Of a stretch of 64,000 bases of DNA, positions 34,285 to 45,386 are shown piece by piece. The notes under the pieces are model-generated. The model was not told where the DNA came from and searched no databases. It worked only from the letters and a program-made list of their open reading frames with translations. The translations under genes were made by a program, and so were the position numbers. The number at the start of each line of letters is the position of its first letter. Position 1 is the first letter of the stretch. Source of the stretch: Vibrio mimicus (GTDB lineage: Bacteria; Pseudomonadota; Gammaproteobacteria; Enterobacterales; Vibrionaceae); assembly GCF_019048845.1 (NCBI RefSeq), contig NZ_CP077425.1, positions 868,001-932,000 of the forward strand, written 5' to 3'.

Positions 34285-34541
34285 TTTAAAAGGCGCAATC
34301 CTATCAATAGATATCTATCCTAATGATTTTATGTGTTTTTATTCTGCTTTTTATGCAATGTAAATGGGCTTAATGAGTAGTTTGTGACACGAAAAATTCA
34401 CACCTTTATTTAACATTAAATTAACCTCGGGTTGGTGTTTTCAATCGTTCTGTACCACTTTGATTGAACGCGGTATTTCGCGTGCAATCGGCGTTGATGG
34501 GAGCTGTTCAACGCTTAATAACCTAACATCTCTAGGATTGA

Positions 34542-36383
<1,842 letters not shown>

Positions 36384-36405
36384 ATTCCCATTTCCCTTGT
36401 AAAAC

Positions 36406-36435
36406 AAAGCGCACTCTTAGAGTGCGCTTTTTCTC
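36406..36435 (+). terminator. Terminator of hap
   Basis: AAAGCGCACT at 36406-36415 pairs with AGTGCGCTTT at 36421-36430, followed by TTTCT. Confidence 0.92.
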
Positions 36436-36467
36436 GTTATCCCTAACTTTTTTAGAAGGGATTAAGA

Positions 36468-38858
36468 TTATTTCAGGACAGAATTGCTATTGGACACGGT
36501 TCCAAGGCTATCGTCAGCAAGGAAATCAGCGGTTTCAGTTTGCATCTCGGTGTGGTGATTCAAGTCAGCGTATCCCGTATCTTGTGGGGCAACAAAGGTT
36601 GAGTGTTTCGCCGTGCTGTTAAACTGAACAAAACTGGCTGTGGCAGACGGAGTTGTCTGTGCTGCGTTGACAGTGGTTAAGCTCAGCAAAGTTGCGAGTG
36701 GTTCAGTGCCAGCAAACTGAGGGCTGAGATAATCCCCCGAGCCAGTTTGATTGCTCACCTTGTTTGGTACCACGCTGTCACCATCCACTTCTGAGAAATA
36801 AAGTGCGGTGGTTAAAGTTCCACTACTCAGCTTGGTTTTAACGACAGAGTAAGGATCAATAGTGTCGAGTAGGGTCTGTGCCGCATACGAGAACATCTGG
36901 AAGCCTGGGGTGACTTGAGCACGTTGCTCTTCAGTTGCCGAGCGTTCAAACGACTCATAGCAAGCCGAATCGTCTAGGCTGGCACATTGTGCATCAGCAA
37001 ACCCTTTGTATTCCGTGCTAGCGCTTAACGCAACGTTATGCTTGATCTGCGGACCAAAGTATTCAGACCCTAACAGTAAGTTAGAAATTTGGCCTCCCGA
37101 GTTTTGAATGGCCGCGCCAGAGAAACTGTACAGAGCGTTAGCCGGTGTGGAGCCCAATGTTTTATTACTTTCTGCTACGGCAGAAGTGCCGACAATTCCC
37201 CCTAATGAATGTCCTAACATACGAACTTTTGATCCTGTACCTACATTGATGCCAGACAGTGGGGTACCACTGAATAGAGGTTGAGACAGGGTTAACGCAG
37301 CTCGCAGTCCCAATACATCAAGAATGCTTTGGCGCAAGTTATCCCGAGCTACAGCTAAATAGGTGAGGTTAATATAGGCTAACGCATCACTATTGGCTGA
37401 GCGCGTGCTATCTAAACTGCGTTCACCGTGTAGCGGTAAGTCAATGGCAATAACAGCAAGTCCCGCAGCCGTAAGGTTTTTCGCGAAAGCGTAGGCATTT
37501 TCTTTGGCAGTTGTGACACCGTGTTGATAAATCACGATATTGGTTGGCGTGCTGCCATTGGGGGTAAAGAGTAGGAATGGCACATCTTGCACTGATTTCA
37601 CTTTGGGTACGGGTGAATAGCGAGTGATGTAGCGTTCAGGATCCAGTTGGTTGCCATCCGATTTGGTTAGGGTAAGACCAATCAGCTTAAATTGTTCACT
37701 GGCATCAGTGGCCAACTTACTGGTATCAATACCGGCTGCGAGCAGTTGTCCACCAATCGCTAATTGTTCATTAGTATCGGCGAGTGCGGCTTTGATTTTA
37801 GCAAGGCTTGGCATCGCCGATTCAAACGGCTGAGTATTCCAGTTACTGCCAGTTTCAAGGTAGTAAGGTAGGCGAACGGTACCTTTGGTCACATTTACGG
37901 TACCTGCGCTGTATGTACCTAAAATTGCCGCTTTTTTGCTTGCACCAATATACGTACTGAAATTGTCATCCGCTGTCAGAGCGGCAGCTAAGTCAACTGG
38001 TGTGCCTAATTGCATTGTGTAAGCCGTATCGAGCCCAATGCCTGTTTGTTTCCACACTGTCTCTAATTGGTTACTACCACTGGCAAACGCCGATGCCGTT
38101 GCGGCGCGAGTTGCAAACAAGGTATTACTCACCGATTGAGTTGAGAACCAAGTCGAGTAGACAATTTGAGTATCATCCACACCACTGAGTTGGAAGATTT
38201 TTTCTACGCCTTGCGTCACTTTTTGCAGGGTTGAAATATCACCCTCGGTATATATCTTTTTCTTGGATTTCAGGGCGGCGTAACTGGACGATGTGCCAAC
38301 TGGATTGCCGTTGGCGTCTGAAACGTCAGAGGTCACCGCCAGAATATATTCGGAAGAAGCATTCAGTGCTTTAATCGGCACAATGAGAATTTTATCGGAC
38401 GCCGAACTGGAAATTGCAGTGTAATCTGTACCATTAACTAACAAGGTTTTGATGCTTGGAGAGCCGGTCATCGAGTCGGTTAACTCGTACAGATAAATGC
38501 CCGATGTGATGATGTTATCGGCCAGACCTGCGCCTTTAAAATCGAGGAATAGCGGCATAGTGATGGGCCAGCCATCGACTTGTCCCATAGCAACTAACGG
38601 GTTAGAGCCAGAAGTATTGCTGCCTGGGGGAATTTCTAATGTGCCATCGTCTGGGTTCATCAGCGCAAAAGAGGGCAGGGGCACATTGGCATTGCTGCCA
38701 CTTAACGCAAACTTAATGGTGGTGTCTCGATTGAGCGCTTGCTGAATATAGGATTCATATTCAACCGTGGTGCTCGCCCCCGAGCTCGTGGTTTCATTGC
38801 CACAGCCGACTAACCAGAGCGCTGAGCAGAGAAGAGAGATCTTAATAACCTGTTTCAT
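36468..38858 (-). CDS. volA: Surface lipoprotein lipase/lysophospholipase VolA
   Basis: A 796-residue lipoprotein; the lipobox is L-V-G-C near residues 16-19, followed by G-N-E. The C-terminal half is an alpha/beta hydrolase whose nucleophile elbow reads G-H-S-L-G-G near residue 560, with I-Y-Q-H-G-V near 455 as the oxyanion-side strand, and a likely acid/His pair (D-G-D-S-V-V-P; H-S-T-F) near 706 and 765. In V. cholerae VolA sits on the cell surface, cuts lysophosphatidylcholine and hands the fatty acid to FadL. fadL lies directly upstream (16 bases), as here, in one operon. GGAG precedes the start. Confidence 0.9.
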   Translation of the reverse strand: MKQVIKISLLCSALWLVGCGNETTSSGASTTVEYESYIQQALNRDTTIKFALSGSNANVPLPSFALMNPDDGTLEIPPGSNTSGSNPLVAMGQVDGWPITMPLFLDFKGAGLADNIITSGIYLYELTDSMTGSPSIKTLLVNGTDYTAISSSASDKILIVPIKALNASSEYILAVTSDVSDANGNPVGTSSSYAALKSKKKIYTEGDISTLQKVTQGVEKIFQLSGVDDTQIVYSTWFSTQSVSNTLFATRAATASAFASGSNQLETVWKQTGIGLDTAYTMQLGTPVDLAAALTADDNFSTYIGASKKAAILGTYSAGTVNVTKGTVRLPYYLETGSNWNTQPFESAMPSLAKIKAALADTNEQLAIGGQLLAAGIDTSKLATDASEQFKLIGLTLTKSDGNQLDPERYITRYSPVPKVKSVQDVPFLLFTPNGSTPTNIVIYQHGVTTAKENAYAFAKNLTAAGLAVIAIDLPLHGERSLDSTRSANSDALAYINLTYLAVARDNLRQSILDVLGLRAALTLSQPLFSGTPLSGINVGTGSKVRMLGHSLGGIVGTSAVAESNKTLGSTPANALYSFSGAAIQNSGGQISNLLLGSEYFGPQIKHNVALSASTEYKGFADAQCASLDDSACYESFERSATEEQRAQVTPGFQMFSYAAQTLLDTIDPYSVVKTKLSSGTLTTALYFSEVDGDSVVPNKVSNQTGSGDYLSPQFAGTEPLATLLSLTTVNAAQTTPSATASFVQFNSTAKHSTFVAPQDTGYADLNHHTEMQTETADFLADDSLGTVSNSNSVLK

Positions 38859-38873
38859 GTTCGACTCCGGAAA

Positions 38874-40109
38874 TTAGTTGAAGCGGTAGTTAAATTGCAA
38901 TGCACTAATATAGGCGATGCCCTCAGAATCAAATTTGAGGGTTTGGCCGATTTGGTTTTCTTCGGTAAAGGTGCCTTTGCGGCTTTGCACAAGAGCAAAA
39001 CCTGCGTCCATCGTTAGTTGAGAATTGATGGAATAAGTGAATCCTGCGGAATACCAGAAACGGTCACTATCCGGAATGCTCAGTGTTGCCTTACCAGCTT
39101 GCTCATCAAACGCCACACCAGCACGGAATGTCCAACTTGTATTTAGGGTATACGTGGCGCCAGCAGACCAGCGTCCGTTGTCTTCGTATTTCTCGATTTT
39201 TTGGAAACAGGTTCCGTTTTTACATTGGCTTGAAGTCGCGGAGAGTTCACTAAAGCTGCTCCAATCCGTTTGCTGATAGCTGTAATGGATTGCCCATTGG
39301 TTGTTCAATTGATGGAAGCCGGAGAGTTCCCAAATCGCTGGGAGCTCAATTTTGAGTTGCCCAGGAACCACAGCGCTGGTGGCGATGCCCGAATCGTAAC
39401 TGGAGAATTCGCCATCATCAAAATTGAGTTTAACGCGTGAGCGATAACCAAAACCGATGCGGTTTTTATCATCGAGTTCGTAGAGCGCACCGATATTCCA
39501 ACCCAACCCAAAGGTTTCGCCGGTCATGCCAATCAAGTTATCGCTAGGATTGCCACCAACAAAAGGGGCAAGGCCACCTTTATGACGAGTTAACTCCGCT
39601 TTGGCGGCAACCAAATCAAGGCCAAAACCTAAACTGAGCTCTTGGTTGACACGATAGGCGATATTAGGGTTCAGATTGACGGAGATTAGCGAAGTATCAC
39701 CGGCTAAATCACCAGCATAAATATCGTTCGGGTAGTCAGTTGCTACGCCGTAAGTGGTGAACATGGCAAAACCCCATGCCCACTGTTCATTGATCGGACT
39801 GATGTAGTAGGCCGCCGGAACGATTTGCAGTGGCGCAATATCTTTCATCGATTGGTTGTTGGAAAGATCATCTACGTTAACTTCGGGATCGACGATGGAT
39901 AATGCACCAGAAAATTGTGCAGTTTCAAACAGCATCATGGCGGCAGGGTTACGTGCCAGTACGCTGGCGTTATCGGCCACTGCCGCTTCACCTGAAAACG
40001 CGCGGCCTAAACCGGATGCGGAGTGCTCGGCGACTTGAAATCCGGCGGCACTGGCTTGTCCCACTAACAGAGCGGAAATACAAGCAGCAAGGGAAGATTT
40101 ATTCAGCAT
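38874..40109 (-). CDS. fadL: Long-chain fatty acid transporter FadL
   Basis: A 411-residue outer-membrane barrel for uptake of long-chain fatty acids. The signal peptide ends near residue 21 (S-A-A), and the plug/N-terminal part begins G-F-Q-V-A-E-H-S-A-S-G-L-G-R-A-F-S-G-E-A, with N-P-A-A-M-M near 54-59, typical of the FadL family. The protein ends in Phe-Asn preceded by beta-rich sequence. It is the first gene of the fadL-volA operon, has AGGAGG upstream, and a FadR-like operator lies about 240 bases before the start. Vibrios carry several FadL paralogues; this is the one paired with VolA. Confidence 0.93.
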   Translation of the reverse strand: MLNKSSLAACISALLVGQASAAGFQVAEHSASGLGRAFSGEAAVADNASVLARNPAAMMLFETAQFSGALSIVDPEVNVDDLSNNQSMKDIAPLQIVPAAYYISPINEQWAWGFAMFTTYGVATDYPNDIYAGDLAGDTSLISVNLNPNIAYRVNQELSLGFGLDLVAAKAELTRHKGGLAPFVGGNPSDNLIGMTGETFGLGWNIGALYELDDKNRIGFGYRSRVKLNFDDGEFSSYDSGIATSAVVPGQLKIELPAIWELSGFHQLNNQWAIHYSYQQTDWSSFSELSATSSQCKNGTCFQKIEKYEDNGRWSAGATYTLNTSWTFRAGVAFDEQAGKATLSIPDSDRFWYSAGFTYSINSQLTMDAGFALVQSRKGTFTEENQIGQTLKFDSEGIAYISALQFNYRFN

Positions 40110-40349
40110 TCTCGACCTCCTGAGGTCTTAGTTATAGTCGTAATTCCATTGACGATCCTACGAGTCGTTTCTTCTCGCATGACGCTTTGTATGGGTAGAA
40201 AACCAGCGCTTTATTGCGAGAGAACATTCACGTGAAGTCTGATGTTAATTTTGTGTTAATTATATGTCAAAGGGATTGGCGGTGTTATTTTTTTTACAGC
40301 AGCGGAAGATAGATATTTAATTCAAATGAATCAATGAATTATGTTAATT

Positions 40350-40366
40350 TTCTGGTTGTACCAGTT
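40350..40366. promoter_or_regulatory. FadR-like operator
   Basis: TT-CTGGT-TGT-ACCAG-TT is a near-perfect palindrome that matches the FadR operator as I know it from E. coli fadB (ATCTGGTACGACCAGAT), with both CTGGT/ACCAG halves exact. It lies upstream of fadL-volA, a fitting target for fatty-acid control. Confidence 0.6.
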
Positions 40367-40453
40367 TGAGTTTGATGAGTTTGCAGAAAGTTATTGTAGA
40401 AAGATTGATATTTGGCACGTTTTTATTGGCATCGCTTTGGGGCAATCATCGAG

Positions 40454-40480
40454 TCAGGAGCATGATGAGCATGCTCCTGA
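40454..40480 (-). terminator. Hairpin behind malS
   Basis: TCAGGAGCATG at 40454-40464 pairs perfectly with CATGCTCCTGA at 40470-40480, five-base loop. It lies 12 bases behind the malS stop; no T-run. Confidence 0.7.
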
Positions 40481-40492
40481 GGAATAAGACCG

Positions 40493-42541
40493 TTAGCGGC
40501 CAACAAAGGCGATGACGACTTTATCGTCACCTAACTGGCGAGTGAAAAGATAAGTATTGGGCTGGGCGATTTCACGATGTGATCCAGCCCCAACGGCTGG
40601 GTGACGTTGCCGAAACTGCCCCAAGGTTTGCCAATGTTTGAGCAGAATTTGCTGTTCTGCACTCCACTGCCAAGGCATATCCGAACGGGTTCCTTGATGG
40701 AAATCGTCAGCGTAAGGTCCGGCTTCGCGAGCAATTTCATCGCCGTAATAGATTTGAACTGCACCAGGAGTGAGCAGTAGCGCATTGGCAGCATTGCGCT
40801 GCATTTCGAACGATTTAAAACGACCGAAGAACAGCTCAGTATCGTGGGAAGACATATAGCTGACTGGATTGAAATCGGGGTACTTTGCCAGTGTCTGGGC
40901 ATAATCGCGATATACCATTGCCATTTGACTTAAGCACGCCGCACCATTATCCATGCGTTTTTGAATATCAAAGTTAATTAGCGCATCAAAACCATCATCA
41001 AAATAAGGGCTGCGATAAGCACTGTGCCCCCATACTTCGCCCATCATCCAAAAGGGTTCGCCGCTCTGCTGGTTTTCTTGCCGCCATGCTGTGAGGTTTT
41101 CCGTGGCCTTCTGTTTTAAACGTTGCCATACATCACCTTCAACATGTTTCACCGTATCGATGCGGAAACCATCAATGCCGAAGCGGCGTACCCAATCACT
41201 TTGCCACTCAATTAAGTAATCCGCGACACGGTAGTTTGGTTTGCTCACCACTCGGGTGCCGGGGTTATTCAGTAGCCATTGCGGTGGCGTAACCGCTTGA
41301 ATTGACTCGGTTCGAAAATCGGGTAAACCCGCTAAGTTCATGGTGATGTCGCTGCTGCCGGGTTCGGGGTAATTTGGAAGGCCTGCGCGGCCCCAATCAC
41401 CACCCCACCATTTTTTCCAGTTTTCGCTCTGGTAATCAATGGATTGATGGAAGCTGTGCCAATTTTGATCTGCCCTAGGTTTCCAATCGCTCCAGCGTTC
41501 AGGCAGCATAGGAGCGTTCACTACTTCAATCGCATCTTGCTGTAAATCGGCTAATGTGGCGTAACCTGCATGGTTAAGCACGGCATCCATAAGAATTTTT
41601 ATGCCACGGCGATGGGCTTCGCGCACTAAGGTTTGCAGATCTTCATCCACGCCGAAATTGGCATCGATCTTGGTGAAATCGCGGGTCCAATAGCCGTGAT
41701 AGGCATAAAACGGGAAGGTGCCTTTCTCACCTCCGCCGACAAACCCATGCACCTGTTCGACAATCGGAGAGAGCCAGATAGCATCCGTGCCTAAGCTTTT
41801 AATGTGGTCGAGTTTGGCGATCACGCCTTTCAGATCCCCACCATGGAAGGTGCCGATCTCCTCTTGTCCGTCTTGTTGCCTGCCGTAGCTACGATCATTG
41901 CTTGGGTCGGCATTGTTGAAGCGGTCGACCATCACAAAATAGATATTGGCATTGCGATAAGTAAAAGGCTGAGCATGAGTGCGTTGCGGTTCAAGCAGCA
42001 CTAAACCTCCGCTGGTTTGGGAAGGGGTTAGGCGTACTTTACCTTGTTGAACCGTCACAATTTGTCCGGTAAACGCTTCTTTTAACGCTGTGCCATCGGC
42101 GAAACTGTCGGCCAAATCTAAGGTGACATCACCGCCTTGGTACACCTCACAACTGACGTTAGGAATTGGGCGGCGGAATTCCGTTTTGGTCGCCTTGGTG
42201 GTTTGGCGTATCAAAGTGAGTGTGTTGTTTTGCGCTTGCCACTGAAAGGCATAGTCGCCACTAAAACGAATCGTCAGGGGTAATTCAGTTTTACCAGTGC
42301 AACTTAGGGCGAGTGGTGTATTGAATTTGACGACTTGCGTTGGGGCAACAGGGCAATCCCCTTCGATACCACTGATAGTGAGAGTGTAATCCCCTTTATT
42401 GAGTGGGATCACCAGTGGTGCATCGGCTTGCAGCGGAAAATCACGGCTGTTAGTGGTGGTCGCTACCGTTAAATTGGGCGAAGCTAAGGTCGGTAGTGAC
42501 AAGGCTGACAGCAGTGACAAAGTCAGAGGGTTAAGTTTCAT
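40493..42541 (-). CDS. malS: Periplasmic alpha-amylase, MalS type
   Basis: A 682-residue GH13 enzyme that cuts alpha-1,4-glucans in the periplasm. The signal peptide ends near residue 20 (T-L-A). An N-terminal domain to about 190 precedes the barrel, as in E. coli MalS (676 residues), and the match continues through F-V-M-V-D-R-F-N-N-A-D-P-S-N-D-R-S-Y-G-R (residue-by-residue similarity). The four GH13 regions are D-A-V-L-N-H near 321, G-F-R-I-D-T-V-K-H with the nucleophile Asp near 462, M-G-E-V-W-G with the acid Glu near 500, and S-S-H-D near 567. AAGGA precedes the start. It is a single-gene unit. Confidence 0.9.
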   Translation of the reverse strand: MKLNPLTLSLLSALSLPTLASPNLTVATTTNSRDFPLQADAPLVIPLNKGDYTLTISGIEGDCPVAPTQVVKFNTPLALSCTGKTELPLTIRFSGDYAFQWQAQNNTLTLIRQTTKATKTEFRRPIPNVSCEVYQGGDVTLDLADSFADGTALKEAFTGQIVTVQQGKVRLTPSQTSGGLVLLEPQRTHAQPFTYRNANIYFVMVDRFNNADPSNDRSYGRQQDGQEEIGTFHGGDLKGVIAKLDHIKSLGTDAIWLSPIVEQVHGFVGGGEKGTFPFYAYHGYWTRDFTKIDANFGVDEDLQTLVREAHRRGIKILMDAVLNHAGYATLADLQQDAIEVVNAPMLPERWSDWKPRADQNWHSFHQSIDYQSENWKKWWGGDWGRAGLPNYPEPGSSDITMNLAGLPDFRTESIQAVTPPQWLLNNPGTRVVSKPNYRVADYLIEWQSDWVRRFGIDGFRIDTVKHVEGDVWQRLKQKATENLTAWRQENQQSGEPFWMMGEVWGHSAYRSPYFDDGFDALINFDIQKRMDNGAACLSQMAMVYRDYAQTLAKYPDFNPVSYMSSHDTELFFGRFKSFEMQRNAANALLLTPGAVQIYYGDEIAREAGPYADDFHQGTRSDMPWQWSAEQQILLKHWQTLGQFRQRHPAVGAGSHREIAQPNTYLFTRQLGDDKVVIAFVGR

Positions 42542-42851
42542 CGTCTATCCTTAGTGGGGCGGCTTTCTTACCTGCACACTTTCTTACCTGCACAAATGTC
42601 AGTGAGCCGTTTTTGATTCCCAAAAGGATAAGTCGCTATGTACTAACCGACATCATTCTTGGCTCTACGCCTTGCTAACTTGCACTGCATCACAACTTGC
42701 CAGAGGCAGGCGTAGAAATGAACGTTTTCAGTGAGTGTATGCGATAAAAAATCCAAGCTAAATCACAACTTCACCGATGGATAGTGATAGGTTTTGCACC
42801 GAGCAAAGCTCCTGCATAGGATGTCGCTTAGTGAAAAACAGGAGAATGACG
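42542..42851. other. Divergent region with a 16-base tandem duplication
   Basis: About 0.3 kb between malS and the aldo/keto reductase. CTTTCTTACCTGCACA occurs twice without gap (42563-42578 and 42579-42594), right before malS. No gene or known operator otherwise. Confidence 0.6.
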
Positions 42852-43775
42852 ATGCAACAACAAGCAACCGTACAGAAAGTGACGATGGCGCAACAAGGGC
42901 CAGAGCTGTCTGAATTGGTTCAAGGTTACTGGCGCTTAGCTGAGTGGAACATGACACCTCAGCAGCGTTTAACGTTTTTGAAGCAGCACATTGAGCTAGG
43001 GATCAGCACCGTTGACCATGCGGATATTTATGGTGGTTATCAGTGTGAAGCCTTGTTTGGTGAAGCATTAGCACTTGAGCCTTCACTGCGCGAACAGATC
43101 CAAATTGTCACTAAGTGCGATATTCAACTGTGTAACGCTCGCTTCCCAGAACGCAAAATTAACCACTATGACACCAGTGCCGCGCACATTTATCAATCGG
43201 TCAACAACTCGTTAGAGCGTTTGGGTGTGAATGACATTGATGTTCTGCTGATCCATCGTCCCGATGTATTGATGAATGCCGATGAAGTGGCTGAAGCTTT
43301 CTCTGAATTGCACAAAGTCGGCAAAGTGAAACACTTTGGTGTTTCTAATTTCACACCGGCGCAGTTTGATTTGCTGCAATCACGCTTGGGCAAGCTGTTG
43401 GTAACGAACCAAGTGGAAATCAACCCACTTAATTTTGAAGTGGCACACGATGGCACCTTGGATCAATTGCAGCGTTTGCGTATTCGTCCTATGGCATGGT
43501 CATGTTTGGGTGGTGGCGCTATTTTCTCCGGCCAAACAGAACAAGCGCAGCGTGTCCGTGCGGTGTTGGAAGAGCTTCGTGTGGAACTGGGCGCCGAGTC
43601 GATTGAACAAGTGATTTATGCGTGGGTTCGTTGTTTGCCGAGTCAACCATTGCCGATCATTGGTTCAGGTAAAATCGAACGCGTTGAAAGTGCCATTGCA
43701 GCGCTGTCATTACAACTCTCTCGTGAACAGTGGTATCGAGTTTGGGTGGCCTCTAAAGGTCACGGAGTGCCGTAA
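42852..43775 (+). CDS. Aldo/keto reductase, YdhF type
   Basis: A 307-residue NAD(P)H-dependent oxidoreductase of the aldo/keto reductase superfamily. The tetrad is visible: Asp in V-D-H-A-D-I-Y near residue 57 with Tyr62, Lys in V-T-K-C-D near 89 and His in L-I-H-R-P-D near 132; the cofactor end shows P-I-I-G-S-G-K near 270-276. It is closest in feel to E. coli YdhF, whose substrate is not known. ATG at 42852 lies seven bases behind AGGAG; another ATG at 42846 is too close to it. Confidence 0.88.
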   Translation: MQQQATVQKVTMAQQGPELSELVQGYWRLAEWNMTPQQRLTFLKQHIELGISTVDHADIYGGYQCEALFGEALALEPSLREQIQIVTKCDIQLCNARFPERKINHYDTSAAHIYQSVNNSLERLGVNDIDVLLIHRPDVLMNADEVAEAFSELHKVGKVKHFGVSNFTPAQFDLLQSRLGKLLVTNQVEINPLNFEVAHDGTLDQLQRLRIRPMAWSCLGGGAIFSGQTEQAQRVRAVLEELRVELGAESIEQVIYAWVRCLPSQPLPIIGSGKIERVESAIAALSLQLSREQWYRVWVASKGHGVP

Positions 43776-43798
43776 CCTTCCAAACTGTTTCATCTTCT

Positions 43799-43829
43799 TG
43801 CGCCAGTCTCTGTACTGGCGCAGTTGTTT
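43799..43829 (+). terminator. Terminator after the aldo/keto reductase
   Basis: TGCGCCAGT at 43799-43807 pairs with ACTGGCGCA at 43814-43822, followed by GTTGTTT. Confidence 0.8.
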
Positions 43830-44041
43830 CATCTGGTGTAATCCAGAGCGCACATTTTTCTCACCCGCCCCACTCATGCCATCAATTTACCATTGACGCC
43901 GCATATCGACCTTTTATCGCAAACTACAATAAGTCTGTATCGAGTCGGCTAAGCTCTGCTCATTCTTGATTGCCGTACTGTAGTGACATCAAGTTCACAA
44001 ATCATTTGGACAGTTTCATTTTACTGAAAAGGATATTTCGT

Positions 44042-44692
44042 ATGAAAACTTGCAGTTTGCGGTTCTTCCCTCTTTGCCTAATGGGCTTACTACTGAGCCT
44101 CAGTTCTTGGCAAGTGCTTGCCCTGCCTAGTGAAGCGTTGATCCAACGTTATAACCAAGCGGCGCAGGGTGATGAAAAGTTAGTTGAACCACTGTATGCC
44201 GATTTGGAAAAATTAGCGGAACAAGAAGGGGCGATGCCGCTGACCTTGGTGTATTTAGGTAGCACTCGAACGCTGATGGGGCGTGATGCGTTTTTACCGT
44301 GGAAGAAAATGCGTTATAGCGAAGAAGGGCTTGCCACAATAGAGAAAGGGCTTTCTTTATTAAGTGATGACGCGGCAAATTCACAAGAGCGCCGCAATGG
44401 TTTGCCGACTCAAATGCTAGCGATCGCCGTGGCAGCGGCGACTTACACGGCCATGCCTGACATGTTTAACCATTTTGAACGCGGATATGATCTCTACCTG
44501 AATTTGTTGGCGGATCCGCAATTTCAAGCGCAGCCATTTGCTGCTACCGCGTGGATCTATCGTCTCGCCATCGTCGCGGCCTTGCGCGCGAAAGATCAGG
44601 CGCAAGCCAAACAGTGGCTAGAAACCATGCAGCAAGCCGATGCCAACCATCCTGATACTCAGCAAGCGCAAGCTCTCGTCAATCAGGCGTAG
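44042..44692 (+). CDS. Small exported protein, first gene of an envelope operon
   Basis: A 216-residue protein with a signal peptide to about residue 28 (V-L-A). The mature part is helical and Ala/Gln-rich with a pattern suggestive of TPR-like helix pairs (A-A-Q-G-D-E-K-L-V-E-P-L-Y-A-D-L-E-K-L-A; D-Q-A-Q-A-K-Q-W-L-E-T-M). I do not recognise a named family. The true start is ATG 44042 behind AAAAGGATA; the frame is open further upstream without signal. The ABC ATPase gene starts ten bases behind its stop, so it belongs to the same operon and may be a periplasmic partner of the transporter. Confidence 0.75.
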   Translation: MKTCSLRFFPLCLMGLLLSLSSWQVLALPSEALIQRYNQAAQGDEKLVEPLYADLEKLAEQEGAMPLTLVYLGSTRTLMGRDAFLPWKKMRYSEEGLATIEKGLSLLSDDAANSQERRNGLPTQMLAIAVAAATYTAMPDMFNHFERGYDLYLNLLADPQFQAQPFAATAWIYRLAIVAALRAKDQAQAKQWLETMQQADANHPDTQQAQALVNQA

Positions 44693-44702
44693 GGAGGGAA
44701 AC

Positions 44703-45386
44703 ATGCTTAAATTTCAAAACATTGAAAAGCAGTATTCACTGGGAATGCAAAGTGTGCCAGCCCTACGTGGTGTCAGTGGTGTGGTGCAGCAAGGCGAAAT
44801 GTTGGCGCTGTGTGGACCATCCGGTTCAGGGAAAAGTACCTTGCTCAACATTCTGGGTTTGCTTGATCCCGATTATGAAGGCGAAGTGACGTTAGATGGA
44901 AACACCTATCCGCGCAGTGGTAAGTCCGCAGCGTTATTGCGCCGCACTCAGTTTGGCTTTGTGTTTCAAAAATTCAATTTAATCCCCGTGATGACGGCCT
45001 TAGAAAATGTGGCGTATCCCTTGATGCTTAATGGTTTTAGTCGATATGACCAGCAAAAATTGGCTCGGGAAATGTTGATGAAAGTCGGGTTGGAAGAAGT
45101 GATGCAGCAGCGTCCGGATCATCTTTCTGGTGGTCAGCAGCAGCGTGTGGCGATTGCACGAGCTTTGGTACATAACCCCAAGTTAGTGGTGGCAGATGAG
45201 CCTACCGCGAGTTTGGATAGTCAAACCGCGAGTCTTGTCATTGGGCTGATGAAAAGCCTTGGTCATGAGTTAGGAACCACCTTTGTGGTGGCGACTCATG
45301 ATGGACGCATGGCGGCGCAGTGCGATCGCACCATCAATTTGGTCGATGGGCAGATCTCCTTGGAGAGAATGCAATGGGCAAGTTGA
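44703..45386 (+). CDS. ABC transporter ATP-binding protein, LolD/MacB type
   Basis: A 227-residue ATPase. Walker A is G-P-S-G-S-G-K-S-T near residues 39-47, the Q-loop F-V-F-Q-K-F-N-L-I-P near 88, the signature L-S-G-G-Q-Q-Q-R near 141-148, Walker B V-V-A-D-E-P-T near 162-168 and the switch His in A-T-H-D near 200. This is the LolD/FtsE/MacB subgroup that works with FtsX-like permeases by mechanical pushing rather than channel transport. AGGGAGGG precedes the ATG at 44703. The permease gene overlaps its end by 13 bases. Confidence 0.95.
   Translation: MLKFQNIEKQYSLGMQSVPALRGVSGVVQQGEMLALCGPSGSGKSTLLNILGLLDPDYEGEVTLDGNTYPRSGKSAALLRRTQFGFVFQKFNLIPVMTALENVAYPLMLNGFSRYDQQKLAREMLMKVGLEEVMQQRPDHLSGGQQQRVAIARALVHNPKLVVADEPTASLDSQTASLVIGLMKSLGHELGTTFVVATHDGRMAAQCDRTINLVDGQISLERMQWAS

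Larger units (their letters stand above)
40110..40492. other. Intergenic region between fadL and malS
   Basis: About 0.38 kb; AT-rich in 40240-40350, which should hold the fadL promoter. It contains the FadR-like site and the malS hairpin, entered separately. No gene. Confidence 0.5.

Noticed and set aside
34383..34402. CRP site before hap
   Set aside because: TGTGA and TCACA halves are separated by ten bases instead of six.
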